Source: JBFJKD01 sp038106145 (GTDB lineage Bacteria > Pseudomonadota > Gammaproteobacteria > Pseudomonadales > Porticoccaceae). From it: DNA of 64,000 nucleotides. The translations under genes and the position numbers were made by a program. The notes beneath the pieces were generated by a model. That model did no database searches and was not told the origin of the DNA. It was given only the letters and a program-made list of their open reading frames with translations. Position 1 is the stretch's first letter; each line of letters begins with the position of its first letter. The DNA is taken from positions 30,138 to 94,137 of the forward strand of contig JAYODD010000011.1 in assembly GCA_038106145.1 (NCBI GenBank). Reading direction: 5' to 3'. Of the stretch, positions 9,826 through 18,273 are shown in pieces.

Positions 9826-9834
9826 TGGTATAAT
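9826..9834 (+). promoter_or_regulatory. extended -10 promoter (TGGTATAAT)
   Basis: A consensus TATAAT at 9829-9834 preceded by TG at the extended -10 position; no good -35 is visible. Initiation near 9841 would give a leader of about 22 bases before the ATG at 9863, which argues against an upstream start at 9815. Confidence 0.5.
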
Positions 9835-9862
9835 GCCCGCTGATTGGTACCCTGGAAGCACA

Positions 9863-10114
9863 ATGTCCTCATCTCAATACGAAATTCTCATGCTGCCCGA
9901 CGGCGAAGTGGTTTTGCAGCGCTCAGATGTAGCCGGCGAGCCGTTGGTGCGCATCACCTTCTCCGATGAAGCCAAATATTTTCTGGGTGAGGCCAGTATG
10001 GATGTCGCGCGGGCGATGATTGACGCTGGCATAGAACTGGTTGAACAACTCGGTGCGGAGGGTCAACTTGATGAAGGCGAGGCGACCAAATATGGCGACC
10101 GGGTATTGCACTAA
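9863..10114 (+). CDS. small acidic conserved protein
   Basis: 83 residues (MSSSQYEILMLPDGEVVL...), acidic, with no signal or membrane segment. The frame is open from 9815 but the TATAAT at 9829 lies inside that extension, so 9863 is the better start. It occupies the place where sulA lies in Pseudomonas, between the DUF6586 gene and lexA, but it has no similarity to SulA that I can see and no SOS box. A YEILMLPDGEVVLQR beta hairpin followed by an amphipathic helix (EASMDVARAMIDAGIELV) suggests a compact two-part fold. Function unknown. Confidence 0.6.
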   Translation: MSSSQYEILMLPDGEVVLQRSDVAGEPLVRITFSDEAKYFLGEASMDVARAMIDAGIELVEQLGAEGQLDEGEATKYGDRVLH

Positions 10115-10257
10115 CTAAAAAGACCCTGTTGTTCGCGGGATTTTGTCAATATTATTGTTGTTCGCAAAGGTGCAGTGGTCATGCTCTGGCCAGGATCGCC
10201 GTCGGCTGTGCGGGTCAGATCGAATGCTCGGTGCGAAACGAGCGCAGCGGCGTGTAC

Positions 10258-10860
10258 TCAGGTGCGAATCAGGCCTACTGACAATCCTTCGATGGCAAAC
10301 TCCTCGGTTCTGAGGTCCACGAAAATAGGCGCAAAATCGGCGTTTTCGGGTAATAACAGCAGTTCGTAGCGGCTGCGGGTTTTTTTCAAACGCTTTACCG
10401 TGACTTCATTGCCGATACGCGCCACTACGATTTGTCCATTCTCGGCAACTGCGGTGCGGTGTACGGCCAGCAGATCACCATCCAGAATACCCGCATCGCG
10501 CATACTCATGCCGCTAACCCGTAGTAAATAATCGGCGCTGGGGTGAAATAAGGATGCAGGGACGTTGTAGTAGTCCTCAATATGTTCCTCCGCCAAAACA
10601 GGGTTGCCCGCGGCAACGCGACCGACAACCGGTAGCCCGGATTGCTGGTGTAACAATCGCAGTCCGCGGGAAGCGCCAGGTATCATTTCGATCATACCCT
10701 TGCGGGCTAATGCGCGTAGATGCTCTTCCGCCGCGTTGGCCGAGCGAAAACCCAGTTCGTCGGCAATTTCTGCTCGCGTGGGCGGAAACCCCGTATTGTC
10801 GATGGCGCGACGAATTAAATTGAGCACCTGGTTCTGGCGGGCGGTTAGTGTGGTGGTCAT
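10258..10860 (-). CDS. lexA: LexA repressor, SOS regulator
   Basis: 200-residue SOS repressor-protease. The N-terminal winged helix-turn-helix includes PPTRAEIADELGFRSANAAE, and the C-terminal peptidase S24 domain has the self-cleavage bond A84-G85 in RVAAGNPV and the Ser-Lys dyad S119 (SGMSM) and K156 (VTVKRL). These numbers equal those of E. coli LexA. The gene carries its own operator over the promoter, so it should be autoregulated. It is convergent with the small gene at 9863; neither sulA nor psrA lies beside it, unlike Pseudomonas. Confidence 0.98.
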   Translation of the reverse strand: MTTTLTARQNQVLNLIRRAIDNTGFPPTRAEIADELGFRSANAAEEHLRALARKGMIEMIPGASRGLRLLHQQSGLPVVGRVAAGNPVLAEEHIEDYYNVPASLFHPSADYLLRVSGMSMRDAGILDGDLLAVHRTAVAENGQIVVARIGNEVTVKRLKKTRSRYELLLLPENADFAPIFVDLRTEEFAIEGLSVGLIRT

Positions 10861-10884
10861 GGATGGTGCTTCTTGACGGTGATA

Positions 10885-10900
10885 CTGTGATTATATCCAG
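10885..10900 (-). promoter_or_regulatory. LexA-binding SOS box
   Basis: On the minus strand CTGG-ATATAATC-ACAG, one mismatch from the CTGT-N8-ACAG consensus. It covers the -10 box of the lexA promoter and lies about 25 bases from the ATG, the usual arrangement for LexA autorepression. Confidence 0.85.
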
Positions 10901-10917
10901 CATGTCGAGAATGGCAA
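10890..10917 (-). promoter_or_regulatory. lexA promoter
   Basis: On the minus strand TTGCCA (10917-10912), 16 bases, then TATAAT (10895-10890). The -10 is consensus and lies within the SOS box. Confidence 0.75.
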
Positions 10918-11005
10918 GGCTAAAAGCTGACGATTAACCAAAACGCCGGATAGAGCCGTTGGACTGGCCAGAGGTCAGGGGCGGTGTGAATTCCGATATG
11001 AAGGC

Positions 11006-11323
11006 CTAAAAATCGTCACTGTCAAACGCCATATCGGGTTCGATATTGGCCAGGGGATCATCCCAGTTGTCGGGTACGTAAACATCGTCGGCATCGCTAG
11101 TGTCGTCGTCACTCAATTCGTAGGAACTGCGCCAGTCTTCCGGTGGTTGGGCGGGAATGACCACCATCTGTTTCCAGCTATCGAAATCCAGTTCCGCTAC
11201 CTCGCCATCGTAGTACTGGATTTCGATGGTCCCATCGTCATCATCAATGGCGATAACTTCAAATATCTGATCTTCCTGCGCGTCCTGATACCAGGCATTC
11301 AATTTCGGCTTGTGTTTTGCCAC
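11006..11323 (-). CDS. DUF6763-like small acidic protein
   Basis: 105 residues from a GTG at 11323, which has AAGGGGG seven bases upstream; an open frame 20 codons longer lacks this support. The core NAWYQDAQEDQIFEVIAIDD, IEIQYYDGEVAELDFDSW resembles the small DUF6763 family of gammaproteobacteria (from memory), likely a beta-barrel-like fold. The C-terminal 40 residues are strongly acidic (SDDDTSDADD, FDSDDF) and probably disordered. No known function. It is transcribed alone, divergent from nagZ. Confidence 0.7.
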   Translation of the reverse strand: MAKHKPKLNAWYQDAQEDQIFEVIAIDDDDGTIEIQYYDGEVAELDFDSWKQMVVIPAQPPEDWRSSYELSDDDTSDADDVYVPDNWDDPLANIEPDMAFDSDDF

Positions 11324-11639
11324 GATAACCCCCTTGTGTAAACAGCCCTCGGCCAACATAGCACCGCTGCCAGATCGTTGCACTAGGGCGGCTCGAAGAG
11401 GGCAGCCTTCTTAGCAAAAACAGTACTCGGCCCCACCGCCTTGGCATATCCTAACATGCTAATTACTAACAATTATTTTTCCAGATAATATCGATAATTA
11501 TTGCCTGCGGAGATATAAAACATTTGATAAATGAAAAAATTATCTAATAATCTTCTTGCCTTTTAAAATTCAGAATCGCGCTGACCTTAATGTTAAACTC
11601 TCAATTTCACTATGTGGGCCATGTGCCCGAGGATGTGCC

Positions 11640-12650
11640 ATGGTGCCTGGCCCTTTGATGCTCGACCTGGAGACGACCGCGCTGACGGCGGACGAGCAAG
11701 ATTTACTGCGCCACCCGCAGGTGGGCGGAGTGATTTTTTTTAGCAGAAATTTTCGCTGCCGCGAACAAATTATCGAACTCACCGCGGCCATTGCGCAACT
11801 GCGCCCCGATATACTACTGGCGGTAGATCAGGAGGGCGGACGGGTACAACGCCTGCGCGACGGATTTACCCGTCTGCCGGCCATGCAGGTGTTGGGGGAT
11901 TTTTTTGCGCGCGACCCCGTTAAAGGGTCGCCACTGATCGTGGATGTTGGCTGGCTAATGGCGAGCGAACTGATTGCCAGTGGCATCGATTTCAGTTTTG
12001 CGCCAGTGCTGGATGTCGATCGTGCCTATTGCGAGGTGATTGGCGACAGGTCCTTTGGTGACGATCCGGAGCGGATCGTCAACGTGGCCGAGTTATTTAT
12101 CAATGGTATGCGCGAGGCGGGTATGGCCGCCACAGGGAAACATTTTCCCGGCCACGGGGGAGTGCGTGGCGATAGCCATCTGGAAACCCCCTGTGACGAT
12201 CGCAGTCTGGAACAGTTGCGGGCCCGCGATCTGATTCCGTTTGCCAAACTTGCCCCGTCGCTCGGCGGGGTGATGCCGGCGCATATGATATTCCCGCAGG
12301 TGGATTCCCGTGCAGTCGGTTTTTCCCCCTTGTGGTTGCAGCAGATACTGCGGGGCGAACTCGATTTTAATGGTGTGGTTTTCAGCGATGACCTGTCTAT
12401 GAAAGGTGCTGATGTTGCGGGGGGATACGCGGCGAAAACTGCCGCGGCGCTAGCGGCCGGTTGCGATATGGTATTGGTATGCAATAATCGGGGTGGCGCC
12501 CTCGAGGTGCTCGATTATCTCGAAAAGAACCCGGTACAAGGCTCAACCCGACTGGCTTCGATGAAAGCGCGAGCACAATACTCGTGGGACGTTTTGGCGG
12601 ATCATCCGCGACGCCTGGCCACTGTGGAACAGCTGCGACACTTGGTCTAA
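11640..12650 (+). CDS. nagZ: beta-N-acetylhexosaminidase NagZ
   Basis: Cytoplasmic glycoside hydrolase family 3 enzyme that removes GlcNAc from GlcNAc-anhydroMurNAc-peptides during peptidoglycan recycling. Residues early on read GPLMLDLE, then AVDQEGGRVQRL, the conserved KHFPGHGG (His general acid/base loop) and the nucleophile aspartate in SDDLSMKG. The ATG at 11640 has AGGA six bases upstream and matches NagZ N-termini; the frame runs back to 11556 through a very AT-rich leader. 336 residues is normal. The leader (11450-11600) is AT-rich and probably holds the promoter. Confidence 0.96.
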   Translation: MVPGPLMLDLETTALTADEQDLLRHPQVGGVIFFSRNFRCREQIIELTAAIAQLRPDILLAVDQEGGRVQRLRDGFTRLPAMQVLGDFFARDPVKGSPLIVDVGWLMASELIASGIDFSFAPVLDVDRAYCEVIGDRSFGDDPERIVNVAELFINGMREAGMAATGKHFPGHGGVRGDSHLETPCDDRSLEQLRARDLIPFAKLAPSLGGVMPAHMIFPQVDSRAVGFSPLWLQQILRGELDFNGVVFSDDLSMKGADVAGGYAAKTAAALAAGCDMVLVCNNRGGALEVLDYLEKNPVQGSTRLASMKARAQYSWDVLADHPRRLATVEQLRHLV

Positions 12651-12680
12651 TTCACTGATGCTAAAGGATCGTCATTGCTA

Positions 12681-13808
12681 ATGTTGGAATCTCTCGAAAA
12701 TTGGTTTAGCCGTATGATCGGCAGTACTTACGTATGGTGGCTGGAAATTTTCGTCATCGTACTGGCCGCACTATTGCTTGGTTATGTCCTTAACAAAGCT
12801 ATTTTATTACTGCAAAAACGGGCCAAAACCACGCGCAGCGTGTGGGACGACGCACTACTCGAGGCGTGCCGCAAGCCGCTGGTATGGATGGTGTGGATTG
12901 TGGGTATTAATTTCGCGGCCGGGATTGTCGCGCGACTACTCGAATCCCCCTGGGGTGAACTGGTGGAGCCAATTAACCGTCTGGCGGTGATTTTTTTGCT
13001 AGCGCTGTTTCTGGTCAATTTGGTGCAACGGGCGGAACGCAATCTCACCCATTCTGACTATGTGGCGGAGCCGATGGATCCAACCACGGTACACGCCATT
13101 GGTAAACTGGTACGCATTGCTGTGGTGATTACGGCGATTTTGATCGCGCTGCAAACGATGGGCTATAGCGTGTCCGGTGTGTTGGCATTCGGTGGCATCG
13201 GCGGCCTGGCGCTTGGTTTTGCGGCAAAGGATTTGCTCGCCAATTTTTTTGGTGGCCTGATGATTTACCTGGACCGGCCATTCGCGGTTGGAGAGTGGGT
13301 GCGTTCCCCCGACAAGGAAATCGAGGGTACGGTGGAGGATATTGGGTGGCGATTGACACGCATTCGCACCTTTGACAAGCGACCGCTGTATATTCCGAAT
13401 GCGGTCTTTACCAGTATTGCCGTCGAAAATCCTTCGCGCATGTCGAATCGCAGAATTCGCGAAACCATTGGTATTCGCTATCAGGACGTCGCGCAAATGG
13501 ACGCGATTGTGGCACAGGTCAAAAGGATGCTCGAAACGCATCCGGACATCGACACACAACAGACCCTTATGGTTAATTTTAACCAGTTTGGGCCGAGCTC
13601 CCTCGATTTCTTTATTTACACCTTCACCCGTACTACCGACTGGCAGGAGTACCACCAGATCAAGCAGGACATCCTGCTGAAAATTGCCGACATTATCGCC
13701 GCGCAGGGGGCGGAGATTGCCTTTCCGACGTCCACGGTTTATCTGGCGGGACAGGATAAGACCGCAGAAGGTGAAGAGCTTACCGCCGCGCAGGGGGCTA
13801 CCGCTTAA
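12681..13808 (+). CDS. MscS-family mechanosensitive ion channel (YnaI-like)
   Basis: 375 residues of inner-membrane channel. Hydrophobic helices lie near residues 18-40, 65-85, 100-118 and 140-160, followed by the pore helix GGIGGLALGFAAKDLLANFF and the LDRPFAVGEWV beta domain. These extra N-terminal helices fit the YnaI/MscM group rather than small MscS. It should open on membrane tension after hypo-osmotic shock. A TTG at 12675 has an AAGGA six bases upstream and could be the start instead. The stop overlaps that of cusA by four bases (TTAA), so the two genes converge without a spacer. Confidence 0.9.
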   Translation: MLESLENWFSRMIGSTYVWWLEIFVIVLAALLLGYVLNKAILLLQKRAKTTRSVWDDALLEACRKPLVWMVWIVGINFAAGIVARLLESPWGELVEPINRLAVIFLLALFLVNLVQRAERNLTHSDYVAEPMDPTTVHAIGKLVRIAVVITAILIALQTMGYSVSGVLAFGGIGGLALGFAAKDLLANFFGGLMIYLDRPFAVGEWVRSPDKEIEGTVEDIGWRLTRIRTFDKRPLYIPNAVFTSIAVENPSRMSNRRIRETIGIRYQDVAQMDAIVAQVKRMLETHPDIDTQQTLMVNFNQFGPSSLDFFIYTFTRTTDWQEYHQIKQDILLKIADIIAAQGAEIAFPTSTVYLAGQDKTAEGEELTAAQGATA

Positions 13809-16800
13809 CCCGCGGGCGGGGGTTGTCGTCGATAACGGGCTCTGCATAGCAGGCGATAAGCGGTGGGCAATACCAGCATGGACAGTAAAGGCGCTGTAAT
13901 CATGCCGCCCACCATCGGCGCTGCGATGCGACTCATAATTTCCGAGCCGGTACCTTCACCCAGTAATATCGGCAGCAGGCCCGCGAGTATCACGGCTACG
14001 GTCATCGCTTTGGGGCGAACCCGCAGCAACGCGCCCTCGCGAATTGCCGCGTCGAGCGCAACCCGGTTGCTTGCACTGAATGGCTGCATCGCTGTGTCCA
14101 ACGCCCGCTCTGCCAGCGCCCGGCGGAGGTACAACAACATTACCACGCCGAATTCGGCAGCCACTCCTGCCAGGGCGATGAGTCCGATGCCGGTCGCCAC
14201 GGACAGGTTAAATTCCAATAAATAAAGAAACCAGATGCCGCCGGACAACGCGAAAGGCAGTGTTGTCATCAGCAGCAAGGCTTCATCAAAACGGCGAAAA
14301 ATGGCGTACAGCAGCAGAAAAATGATCGACAGCGTGATTGGCACCATCAGGCGCAACTGGGCATTGGCGCGCTGCATATATTCGAATTGACCCGAGTAAC
14401 TGACGCTGACGCCCACCGGCAACGCTACCTCCCGCGCAATCGCCGTGCGCAGTTGCGCGACGGTGGCCGCCAGGTCTCGACCCCGTACGTCCACGTACAC
14501 CCAGCCGGCAAGACGGGCATTTTCACTTTTGATCATACTCGGTCCCTGGCTGAGTGAGATGTCGGCCACATCGCCCAGTGTAATTTGCTCGCCGTTGCCG
14601 GTGAGTACGGGCAATCCACGCAGTTTTTCAATGGAGTCACGCAGTTCCCGCGGATAGCGCACGCTTATCGGAAAACGCGCCAGACCGTCGATGACTTCGC
14701 CAATATTCTCGCCACCGATGGCGTTCGCGACGATCCGTTGCACATCGTCGATGTTCAGGCCATAGCGCGCAGCGTGGTCCCGTCGCGGGATGACGTCGAT
14801 GTAACGACCACCACTGAGTCGTTCTGCAAAGGCCGAACTGACCCCGGGGACCTGACGGGCCGCCTGTTCGATATTCTGCGCGGCACTGTCGATGGCGGCC
14901 AGATTGTCACCAGACACTTTGATACCAATGGGACTCTTGATGCCAGTCGCAAGCATGTCGATACGGTTGCGAATTGGCGGCACCCACACATTGGTCAAAC
15001 CCGGCACCGTGACAATGCGATCCAGTTCGGCGATCAGTTGCTCGGGGGTTAATCCCGGGCGCCACTGATCGCGGGGTTTAAACTGAATAGTTGTCTCAAA
15101 CATTTCCAGGGGCGCCGGGTCGGTGGCGGTCTCGGCGCGACCGGCCTTGCCAAATACGGTTGCGACTTCCGGCACGGTTTTGATCATACGGTCAGTTTGC
15201 TGCACCAGTTCGGCGACGTTAGCCACGGAAAATCCTGGCAACGCGGAGGGCATATACAGCACGTCGCCTTCATCCAAGGTGGGCATAAACTCGCCGCCCA
15301 GCCGGGACAGGGGCCACAGTGCGCTGAGCAGTATCAGCGCCGCAAACAGTAATGTCAGGCCGGGTTGTCGCAGGGTCCAGTCGAGTGCGGGGCGATAGAT
15401 GGAGGTCAAAAAACGGTTGAGGGGATTAGCATTTTCAGATGGCAGTCGCCCGCGAATCCAGTAGCCCATGGCTACCGGTATCACGGTTACCGCCAGGATG
15501 GCGGCGGCTGCCATGGCAAACGTTTTGGTAAACGCGAGGGGGCCGAACAGTCGTCCTTCCTGTGCCTCCAGGGTAAATACGGGCATAAAGGAAAAGGTGA
15601 TTATCAGTAAACTGCAAAACAACGCGGGCCCGACTTCCGTGGCGGCGTCGGCGATGATGCGCCAATGAGCGGATCCTGCAAGAGCCTGTCCCGGGTGCTG
15701 TAGATGCCAGCGCTCGACGTGTTTATGGGCGTTTTCAATCATTACTACAGCGGCGTCGACCATGGTGCCGATGGCGATGGCGATACCCCCGAGGGACATG
15801 ATGTTGGCATTGATACCGAGCTGACGCATCACCGCAAAAGCCATTAATATGCCCAGCGGCAGGGACAGTACGGCGACCATCGACGAGCGGATGTGCCCGA
15901 GAAAAATAATACAGACCAGCGCGACTATCGCAAGTTCGGCCACAAGTTTTTCCGTTAAATTACCGATGGCCCGGTCGATCAGTCGCGAGCGGTCGTAGGT
16001 GGTAACGATTTCAACACCGGCGGGAAGACTCGCTTTCAGGGTGGCGAGTTTTTGCTCGATGGCGGCAATTGCAGTGCGCGCATTCTTGCCGCTACGTAAT
16101 ACCACCACGCCACCAGCGACTTCCCCCTCGCCATTGAGTTCCGCGATTCCGCGGCGCATTTCCGGACCGATAGTCAGGTGCGCCACATCACCCAGGGTGA
16201 CGGCTACGCCGCCATGCAATGCGAGAGGGATCGTGTAAAAATCGGCCTCAGTCGCGAGGTAACCACCAGCGCGCACCATAAACTCGGTTTCGGCGATTTC
16301 GACCACCGCGCCGCCGGTCTCCCGATTGGCCTGTTGCAGCGCGGTAATCACCTGTTCCAGGGTGATGTTGTAGTACTGCAATTTGTAGGGATCGACGATC
16401 ACCTGATATTGCTTGACCATGCCCCCGAGGCTGGCGATTTCGGCAACGTCTGGAACGGTTTTCAGCTCGTATTTTAAAAACCAGTCCTGCAACGCGCGCA
16501 ATTGTGCGAGGTCGTGGCGGCCAGTTCTGTCTATCAGCGCGTATTCATAAATCCAGCCAACGCCAGTGGCGTCAGGCCCCAATTGAGGTTTGGCGCCAGC
16601 TGGCAATTGGCTCTGAATCTGGCTCAGGTATTCAAGCACCCGGGAGCGCGCCCAGTACACATCCGTACCATCGGCAAACAGTATGTAAACAAAGGAGTCT
16701 CCGTACAGGGAAAATCCCCGTACAGTTTTTGCGCCGGGAACTGCCAGCATGGTGGTGGTGAGGGGGTAGGTGACCTGGTTTTCGACGATTTGCGGCGCCT

Positions 16801-16966
16801 GGCCGGAATAACTGGTGCGAATAATAACCTGCACGTCAGAAAGATCCGGCAGGGCATCCACGGCGGTGGTACGCAGCGCCCAGATTCCCCAGCCGGCGAA
16901 AATTACTGTCGCCAGCAACACGATGGGCCGTTGTGCTATGGACCAGTGGATCAGTTGGGCGATCAT
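13805..16966 (-). CDS. cusA: Cu/Ag efflux RND permease, CusA/CzcA family
   Basis: 1053-residue heavy-metal RND inner-membrane pump with 12 membrane helices and two large periplasmic loops. The methionines that bind and pass Cu(I)/Ag(I) in E. coli CusA all have equivalents: YMPSALPG (M573), PLEMFETT (M623) and RIDMLATGIKSP (M672). These support monovalent copper/silver over Zn/Co/Cd. The start overlaps the end of the adaptor gene by four bases (ATGA). With the adaptor and the outer-membrane factor it forms a tripartite pump powered by protons. Confidence 0.95.
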   Translation of the reverse strand: MIAQLIHWSIAQRPIVLLATVIFAGWGIWALRTTAVDALPDLSDVQVIIRTSYSGQAPQIVENQVTYPLTTTMLAVPGAKTVRGFSLYGDSFVYILFADGTDVYWARSRVLEYLSQIQSQLPAGAKPQLGPDATGVGWIYEYALIDRTGRHDLAQLRALQDWFLKYELKTVPDVAEIASLGGMVKQYQVIVDPYKLQYYNITLEQVITALQQANRETGGAVVEIAETEFMVRAGGYLATEADFYTIPLALHGGVAVTLGDVAHLTIGPEMRRGIAELNGEGEVAGGVVVLRSGKNARTAIAAIEQKLATLKASLPAGVEIVTTYDRSRLIDRAIGNLTEKLVAELAIVALVCIIFLGHIRSSMVAVLSLPLGILMAFAVMRQLGINANIMSLGGIAIAIGTMVDAAVVMIENAHKHVERWHLQHPGQALAGSAHWRIIADAATEVGPALFCSLLIITFSFMPVFTLEAQEGRLFGPLAFTKTFAMAAAAILAVTVIPVAMGYWIRGRLPSENANPLNRFLTSIYRPALDWTLRQPGLTLLFAALILLSALWPLSRLGGEFMPTLDEGDVLYMPSALPGFSVANVAELVQQTDRMIKTVPEVATVFGKAGRAETATDPAPLEMFETTIQFKPRDQWRPGLTPEQLIAELDRIVTVPGLTNVWVPPIRNRIDMLATGIKSPIGIKVSGDNLAAIDSAAQNIEQAARQVPGVSSAFAERLSGGRYIDVIPRRDHAARYGLNIDDVQRIVANAIGGENIGEVIDGLARFPISVRYPRELRDSIEKLRGLPVLTGNGEQITLGDVADISLSQGPSMIKSENARLAGWVYVDVRGRDLAATVAQLRTAIAREVALPVGVSVSYSGQFEYMQRANAQLRLMVPITLSIIFLLLYAIFRRFDEALLLMTTLPFALSGGIWFLYLLEFNLSVATGIGLIALAGVAAEFGVVMLLYLRRALAERALDTAMQPFSASNRVALDAAIREGALLRVRPKAMTVAVILAGLLPILLGEGTGSEIMSRIAAPMVGGMITAPLLSMLVLPTAYRLLCRARYRRQPPPAG

Positions 16967-18273
16967 GGCTGATCTCCCCCGGCCGCGTTCATTTTCTCTG
17001 CTGAAAACGTTGGCGTATCTGCTCCGGTGTGACCGGCCATATTGGCAAGTGCGCCACTCAGATTCGCTTCCGAGTCAATTAAAAATTGTCCCGAAACAAC
17101 TATATTTTGGCCTTCCGCCAGGCCTGAAAGAATGGCGCTTTGCTCGCCATAGTCCCTGCCCACCGTAACCGCTACCGGGCGAAAGTAACCATTTTCAGCC
17201 AATATCACCCGGTTGTTCTCGATGCCGCGTATGACCGCCTGGGTGGGAACCAGTAGTTGCGGGGGCTGTGAAGTGGCGGTGATGCGCACCTGCGCGTATT
17301 GACCGGGCCGCAACATCCCTGTTGGATTGGGCAGGAGCGCGCGTACCGTGGCGGTACGGCTAGCGCTCTCCAGATGCGGCAATATGTCCACCACTTCGCC
17401 CTCTATTTGCGTACCCTGCAAACCGGCAATACGCGCCACCACCGGGGCGCCGAGGGCGATATCTCCGAGGTCGGATTGTGCCACCGCAGCGTCCAGCCAG
17501 ACGCTTTCCAGGCTGTTAATGCGTGCCAGTGTCGTGCCATTCATCACCGACATCCCCGGGCGCGCATCCAGGGTTTCCAGAGCGCCAGCCAATGGTGAGG
17601 TCAGGGTAAACAGGGGGTGCGCAACACCAGTTTTTTCGACACTACTGATTACCTCGTCCGGCATGCCCAACAGTTGCAAACGCTCCCTGGCGGCGCTCGC
17701 CAAGTGGTTGTCTCCCGTGGCGAGAATGGTCAGAAATTCCTTTTGCGCACCGGCCCAGGTGGGTACCAGAATGTCCATCAACGGTGCACCGCGGGCGACC
17801 ATATCCCCGGGCGCCAGGTGGTAAACCTGCTCGACAAAGCCATCGGTGCGCGCCTGTACTATCGCTGAATCCCGTTCGTTGTAGGCGACTTTGGCCACTG
17901 CCAAAACGGACAGTTCCGGCTCGCCGTAGCTAACCGGCGCCACTGCTATGCCGAGGTTCTGCACGATACGCGGGTCGATACGAATTCCGGGTGAGGGGCC
18001 TTTGTCCGCAGGCTCGGCATAGCGGGGTATCAGCTCCATATCCATAAAAGGCGACTTTCCGGGCTGGTCGAAATGTTGCTCAGGCACCATGGGGTCGTAC
18101 CAGTAGAGCACCTCTCGAGAATCCTCGTCAGCGTCACCACGGTGTTGCTCGGTTGGGGCGGACGAGACCGGGTTGCGGCTGCCGAGCCAGTAACCCCCCA
18201 CACTTGCCAACGCCAGGACAAGGAGCGATAACGTTATCCTCGCCCAATGCTTTTTGCCGGTATCAATGTTCAT
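16963..18273 (-). CDS. cusB: efflux RND periplasmic adaptor subunit, CusB family
   Basis: 436-residue membrane-fusion protein joining CusA to the outer-membrane channel. An N-terminal membrane anchor (LSLLVLALASVGGYWLG) is followed by a heavy-metal-binding domain with YWYDPMVPEQHF and SPFMDMELIPRY, where Met and His residues can bind Cu(I). Then come the barrel-sandwich lipoyl halves and the beta-barrel domain (VLAVAKVAYNERD, LLVPTQAVI). It overlaps cusA and cusC by four bases on either side, so the three are translationally coupled. Confidence 0.94.
   Translation of the reverse strand: MNIDTGKKHWARITLSLLVLALASVGGYWLGSRNPVSSAPTEQHRGDADEDSREVLYWYDPMVPEQHFDQPGKSPFMDMELIPRYAEPADKGPSPGIRIDPRIVQNLGIAVAPVSYGEPELSVLAVAKVAYNERDSAIVQARTDGFVEQVYHLAPGDMVARGAPLMDILVPTWAGAQKEFLTILATGDNHLASAARERLQLLGMPDEVISSVEKTGVAHPLFTLTSPLAGALETLDARPGMSVMNGTTLARINSLESVWLDAAVAQSDLGDIALGAPVVARIAGLQGTQIEGEVVDILPHLESASRTATVRALLPNPTGMLRPGQYAQVRITATSQPPQLLVPTQAVIRGIENNRVILAENGYFRPVAVTVGRDYGEQSAILSGLAEGQNIVVSGQFLIDSEANLSGALANMAGHTGADTPTFSAEKMNAAGGDQP

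Noticed and set aside
9863..10114. Possible SulA by position next to lexA
   Set aside because: No SOS box upstream and no resemblance to SulA; too short.
11450..11600. Strongly AT-rich stretch before nagZ as a foreign insert
   Set aside because: It is short, lies in a divergent promoter region, and contains no gene or repeat; an AT-rich promoter region explains it.
12999..13847. Minus-strand open frame of 282 codons
   Set aside because: Shadow of the MscS-family gene on the other strand, no motif or start signal.
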